From assembly GCF_003353055.1 (NCBI RefSeq), contig NZ_QKWJ01000035.1:707-64706 (forward strand): DNA of 64,000 bases, written 5' to 3'. The position numbers and the translations under genes are program-made. The DNA comes from Cupriavidus lacunae (GTDB lineage Bacteria > Pseudomonadota > Gammaproteobacteria > Burkholderiales > Burkholderiaceae). The notes beneath the pieces were generated by a model. The model was not told where the DNA came from and did not search any database. It saw only the letters and a list, made by a program, of their open reading frames with translations. How positions within the stretch are numbered: the first letter of the stretch is position 1; the number at the start of each line of letters is the position of its first letter. Shown here one piece after another: positions 60,687 to 64,000 of the stretch.

Positions 60687-61490
60687 TCAGGCAAACAGCC
60701 GCGCCAGCTCCACGCCCGGATCCGGCGCCCGCATGAACGCCTCACCAACCAGGAAGGCATGCACGTTGGCATCGCGCATGCGCTGCACGTCGGCCGGCCC
60801 GAGGATGCCGGATTCGGTCACCACCAGCTTGTCGGCCGGCATATGCGGCAGCAGGTCCAGGGTGTTGTCCAGCGACACCTCGAAGGTGCGCAGGTTGCGG
60901 TTGTTCACGCCCAGCAACGGGGTCTTCAGGCGCAGGGCCGCGTCGAGCTCGTCGTCGCCGTGCACTTCCACCAGCACGTCCATGCCAAGCTCAAGCGCAC
61001 AGGCTTCCAGGTCGGCCATCAGGCCAGGGTCCAGCGCGGCGACGATCAGCAGGATGCAGTCGGCGCCCCAGGTGCGCGCTTCATAGACCTGGTACAGGTC
61101 GACCATGAAGTCCTTGCGCAGGGCAGGCAACGGGCACGCGCCGCGGGCGCGCTTCAGGTAGTCTGCGTGGCCCTGGAAGTAGTTCACGTCGGTCAGCACC
61201 GATAAACAGGCGGCACCATGGCTGGCGTAGCTTTCGGCAATCGCCTCGGGCACGAAGTGCTCGCGCAGCACGCCCTTGGACGGCGAGGCCTTCTTGACCT
61301 CGGCGATCACGCCGGCATCGCCGGCGGCGATCTTCTCGCGCAGCGCGCGCTCGAAGCCGCGCGGGGCGAGGCCGGCTTCGCTGCGCAGGCTTTCGGCCTC
61401 GGCGCGCAGGCTGGGCAGCTCGCGCTTCTTGCGCGCGGCGGCGACTTCGTCGGCCTTCACGGCCAGGATCTTTTGCAGGATGTCGGACAT
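60687..61490 (-). CDS. trpC: Indole-3-glycerol phosphate synthase
   Basis: Fourth step of tryptophan synthesis from chorismate. The 267-residue TIM barrel has [64 protein letters not shown] and [12 protein letters not shown]. It lies 26 bases after trpD. Confidence 0.97.
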   Translation of the reverse strand: MSDILQKILAVKADEVAAARKKRELPSLRAEAESLRSEAGLAPRGFERALREKIAAGDAGVIAEVKKASPSKGVLREHFVPEAIAESYASHGAACLSVLTDVNYFQGHADYLKRARGACPLPALRKDFMVDLYQVYEARTWGADCILLIVAALDPGLMADLEACALELGMDVLVEVHGDDELDAALRLKTPLLGVNNRNLRTFEVSLDNTLDLLPHMPADKLVVTESGILGPADVQRMRDANVHAFLVGEAFMRAPDPGVELARLFA

Positions 61491-61516
61491 AAGGCGTTCC
61501 GTCAGAAAAATGTGGA

Positions 61517-62548
61517 TCAGGCCTTGAACTGCTGGGTGGCGCGCACGAACTGGTCGAGCTTCTCGCGCGCTGCGCCGCTGGCGATGGCCTCGCGCGCGCG
61601 GCGGATGCCGTCTTCGACCGAGTCGGCCACGTTGGCGGCGTACAGCGCGGTGCCGGCGTTCAGCGACACGATCTCGCGCGGGGTGCCCGGCACGTTGGTC
61701 AGCGCTTCGAGCAGCATTTCCTTCGATTCCGTCGCATCGGCCACCTTCAGGCCGCGGTTGGAGATCATCTGCAGGCCGAAGTCCTCGGGGTGGATTTCAT
61801 ATTCGCGGACCTCGCCGTCCTTCAGTTCGCCCACCAGCGTGGCGGCGCCCAGCGAGACCTCGTCCATGCCGTCCTTGCCGTAGACCACGATGGCATGCTT
61901 GGCCCCCAGGCGCTGCATCACGCGCACCTGGATGCCGACCAGGTCGGGGTGGAACACGCCCATCAGGATATTGGGTGCGTCGGCCGGGTTGGTCAGCGGG
62001 CCCAGGATATTGAAGATGGTGCGCACGCCCATTTCCTTGCGGATCGGGGCCACGTTCTTCATCGCCGGGTGGTGCGTGGGCGCGAACATGAAGCCGATGC
62101 CGGTCTCTTCGATGCACTGGCCGACCTGCTCGGGCGTGAGCATGATGTTCACGCCCAGCGCTTCCAGCACATCGGCGCTGCCCGACTTGGAGCTGACGCC
62201 GCGGTTGCCGTGCTTGGCGATCTTGGCGCCGGCGGCGGCCGCGACGAACATCGAAGCGGTCGAGATATTGAAGGTGTGCGAGCCGTCGCCGCCGGTGCCG
62301 ACGATGTCGACGAAGTTTTCGCGATCGGCGACTGGCACCTTGTTGGCGAACTCGCGCATCACCTGCGCGGCGGCGGAGATCTCGCCGATGGTTTCCTTCT
62401 TGACGCGCAGGCCGGTCAGGATCGCGGCGGCCATCACCGGCGAGATCTGCGCCTGCATGATCTGCCGCATCAGGTGCAGCATCTCGTCATGGAAGATCTC
62501 GCGGTGCTCGATGCAGCGCGTCAGGGCTTCTTGCGGCGTGATGGACAT
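61517..62548 (-). CDS. trpD: Anthranilate phosphoribosyltransferase
   Basis: A 343-residue enzyme that joins anthranilate to PRPP. The PRPP-binding loop is [18 protein letters not shown], and [23 protein letters not shown] is the anthranilate-binding stretch. The ATG at 62548 marks the family start; 65 bases separate it from trpG. Confidence 0.97.
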   Translation of the reverse strand: MSITPQEALTRCIEHREIFHDEMLHLMRQIMQAQISPVMAAAILTGLRVKKETIGEISAAAQVMREFANKVPVADRENFVDIVGTGGDGSHTFNISTASMFVAAAAGAKIAKHGNRGVSSKSGSADVLEALGVNIMLTPEQVGQCIEETGIGFMFAPTHHPAMKNVAPIRKEMGVRTIFNILGPLTNPADAPNILMGVFHPDLVGIQVRVMQRLGAKHAIVVYGKDGMDEVSLGAATLVGELKDGEVREYEIHPEDFGLQMISNRGLKVADATESKEMLLEALTNVPGTPREIVSLNAGTALYAANVADSVEDGIRRAREAIASGAAREKLDQFVRATQQFKA

Positions 62549-62613
62549 GGCGTTCTCAGTATCTGAAGTCTGCGGGGCGTGGTGCGTGCTGGCGGGTGCG
62601 GAATCGAGCAGTC

Positions 62614-63183
<570 letters not shown>

Positions 63184-63203
63184 GGCGTCTGTCTCCTGTT
63201 CTT

Positions 63204-64000
63204 TCAGATGTCGGAGTCCAGGCCATCCTGGACCTGCTCGGCGGCGCGAATCACGGCGCGCGCCTTGGCTTCGGTTTCCCTCCATTCGGCTTCGGGGTCC
63301 GAATCGGCAACGATGCCGGCGGCGGCCTGCACATAGAGGTTGCCGTCCTTGACGATGCCGGTGCGGATCGCGATCGCCAGGTCCATCTCGCCGCCGAACG
63401 ACAGGTAGCCCACCGCACCGCCGTAGATGCCGCGCTTGCGCGGTTCCAGCTCGTCGATGATCTCCATGGCGTGGACCTTGGGCGCGCCCGACAGCGTGCC
63501 GGCCGGGAAGGTCGCGCGCAGCACGTCCAGGTTGCTCATGCCTTCGCGCAGCGTGCCTTCGACCGAGCTGACGATATGCTGCACGTGCGAGTATTTCTCG
63601 ATCACCATCTTGTCGGTGACCTTGACCGAGCCGGTCTCGGCGATGCGGCCGATATCGTTGCGCGCCAGGTCGATCAGCATCACGTGCTCAGCGATCTCCT
63701 TGGGATCGTTCAGCAGCTCGGTGGCCAGCTGGGCGTCCTTTTCCGGCGTATTGCCGCGCGGGCGCGTGCCGGCCAGCGGGCGGATGGTAACGATGTGCTC
63801 GCTGCGGGTGTCGCCGTTGGTGCCGACCTTGCGCTCTTCCTGGCGCACCAGGATCTCCGGCGAGGCACCCACCACCTGGAAGTCGCCGAAGTTGTAGAAG
63901 TACATGTACGGCGACGGGTTCAGCGAGCGCAGCGCGCGGTACAGCGACAGCGGCGCGTCGCGGTAGGGCTTGACCAGGCGCTGGCCGATCTGCACCTGCA
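63204..64000 (-). CDS. trpE: Anthranilate synthase component I (N-terminus outside window)
   Basis: The C-terminal ~265 residues of TrpE, which makes anthranilate from chorismate. The chorismate-binding domain is clear: [74 protein letters not shown] and [23 protein letters not shown]. The gene is cut by the window end, so the feedback-site N-terminus and any attenuator are not seen. First known gene of trpEGDC here. Confidence 0.96.
   Translation of the reverse strand, partial: QVQIGQRLVKPYRDAPLSLYRALRSLNPSPYMYFYNFGDFQVVGASPEILVRQEERKVGTNGDTRSEHIVTIRPLAGTRPRGNTPEKDAQLATELLNDPKEIAEHVMLIDLARNDIGRIAETGSVKVTDKMVIEKYSHVQHIVSSVEGTLREGMSNLDVLRATFPAGTLSGAPKVHAMEIIDELEPRKRGIYGGAVGYLSFGGEMDLAIAIRTGIVKDGNLYVQAAAGIVADSDPEAEWRETEAKARAVIRAAEQVQDGLDSDI

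Overview
The window is high-GC proteobacterial chromosome, most like Burkholderiaceae and probably Cupriavidus or a close relative. The clues are a Bug-type solute receptor, a hemA-prfA-prmC-grxD-ubiX block, trpEGDC, ychF, an acuI-like reductase and very GC-rich codon use. The assignment comes from gene content and order, not from a database search.

Left chromosomal part (1-22967): a NodT/OprM efflux end; a HxlR regulator coupled to a MATE pump; a LysR regulator divergent from an acyl-CoA ligase and a Bug receptor; a ClC channel; a DapB-like protein that lacks the catalytic histidine; an Lrp regulator divergent from a lysine-catabolic pair (saccharopine/lysine dehydrogenase-like plus aldehyde dehydrogenase); the hemA-prfA-prmC-grxD-ubiX block; mtnN; and a DUF2157/DUF4401/GDYXXLXY membrane cassette.

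Middle (about 22986-46150): a genomic island of about 23.2 kb, apparently inserted at the 3' end of ychF. Its ends carry an 11-bp imperfect repeat, AGACGTT(A/G)AAC, that still encodes the last YchF residues, and ACCCGGT-type repeats lie inside both ends. The right part looks like a phage-satellite core on one strand: tyrosine integrase, AlpA-like regulator, HTH (replication-like) protein with intragenic hairpin repeats, and terminase small subunit, with a decayed duplication. The left and centre are cargo: an HslV/proteasome-beta-like Ntn-hydrolase, a HEPN-like protein and a tightly overlapping operon of hsdR, hsdM, hsdS, a 1347-residue methyltransferase-TRD-Ig-like-ATPase fusion, and a second ATPase.

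The most interesting system is the control of that operon. Just upstream lies an RtcR-like activator with an N-terminal CARF-like sensor, a sigma-54 AAA+ domain with an intact GAFTGA loop, and a Fis-type HTH. Five bases after its stop codon is a near-perfect sigma-54 promoter (TGGCACG-N4-CTGCT) aimed at hsdR. A weaker sigma-54-like site precedes the TPR-like gene at 39469. I infer an inducible, nucleotide-signal-gated defence operon in which the whole restriction and modification set is switched on after a cue. I do not know of a characterised system with this layout.

Right chromosomal part (46138-64000): ychF; a small secreted protein built from DVFTDGA repeats; a UbiH-family hydroxylase; dsbC; acuI; an M61 peptidase; a FUSC-family transporter; an ABC importer without a nearby binding protein; acyP; ung; a CYTH protein; and trpC-trpD-trpG-trpE (cut by the window end). 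I saw no tRNA, rRNA, insertion sequence or CRISPR array.
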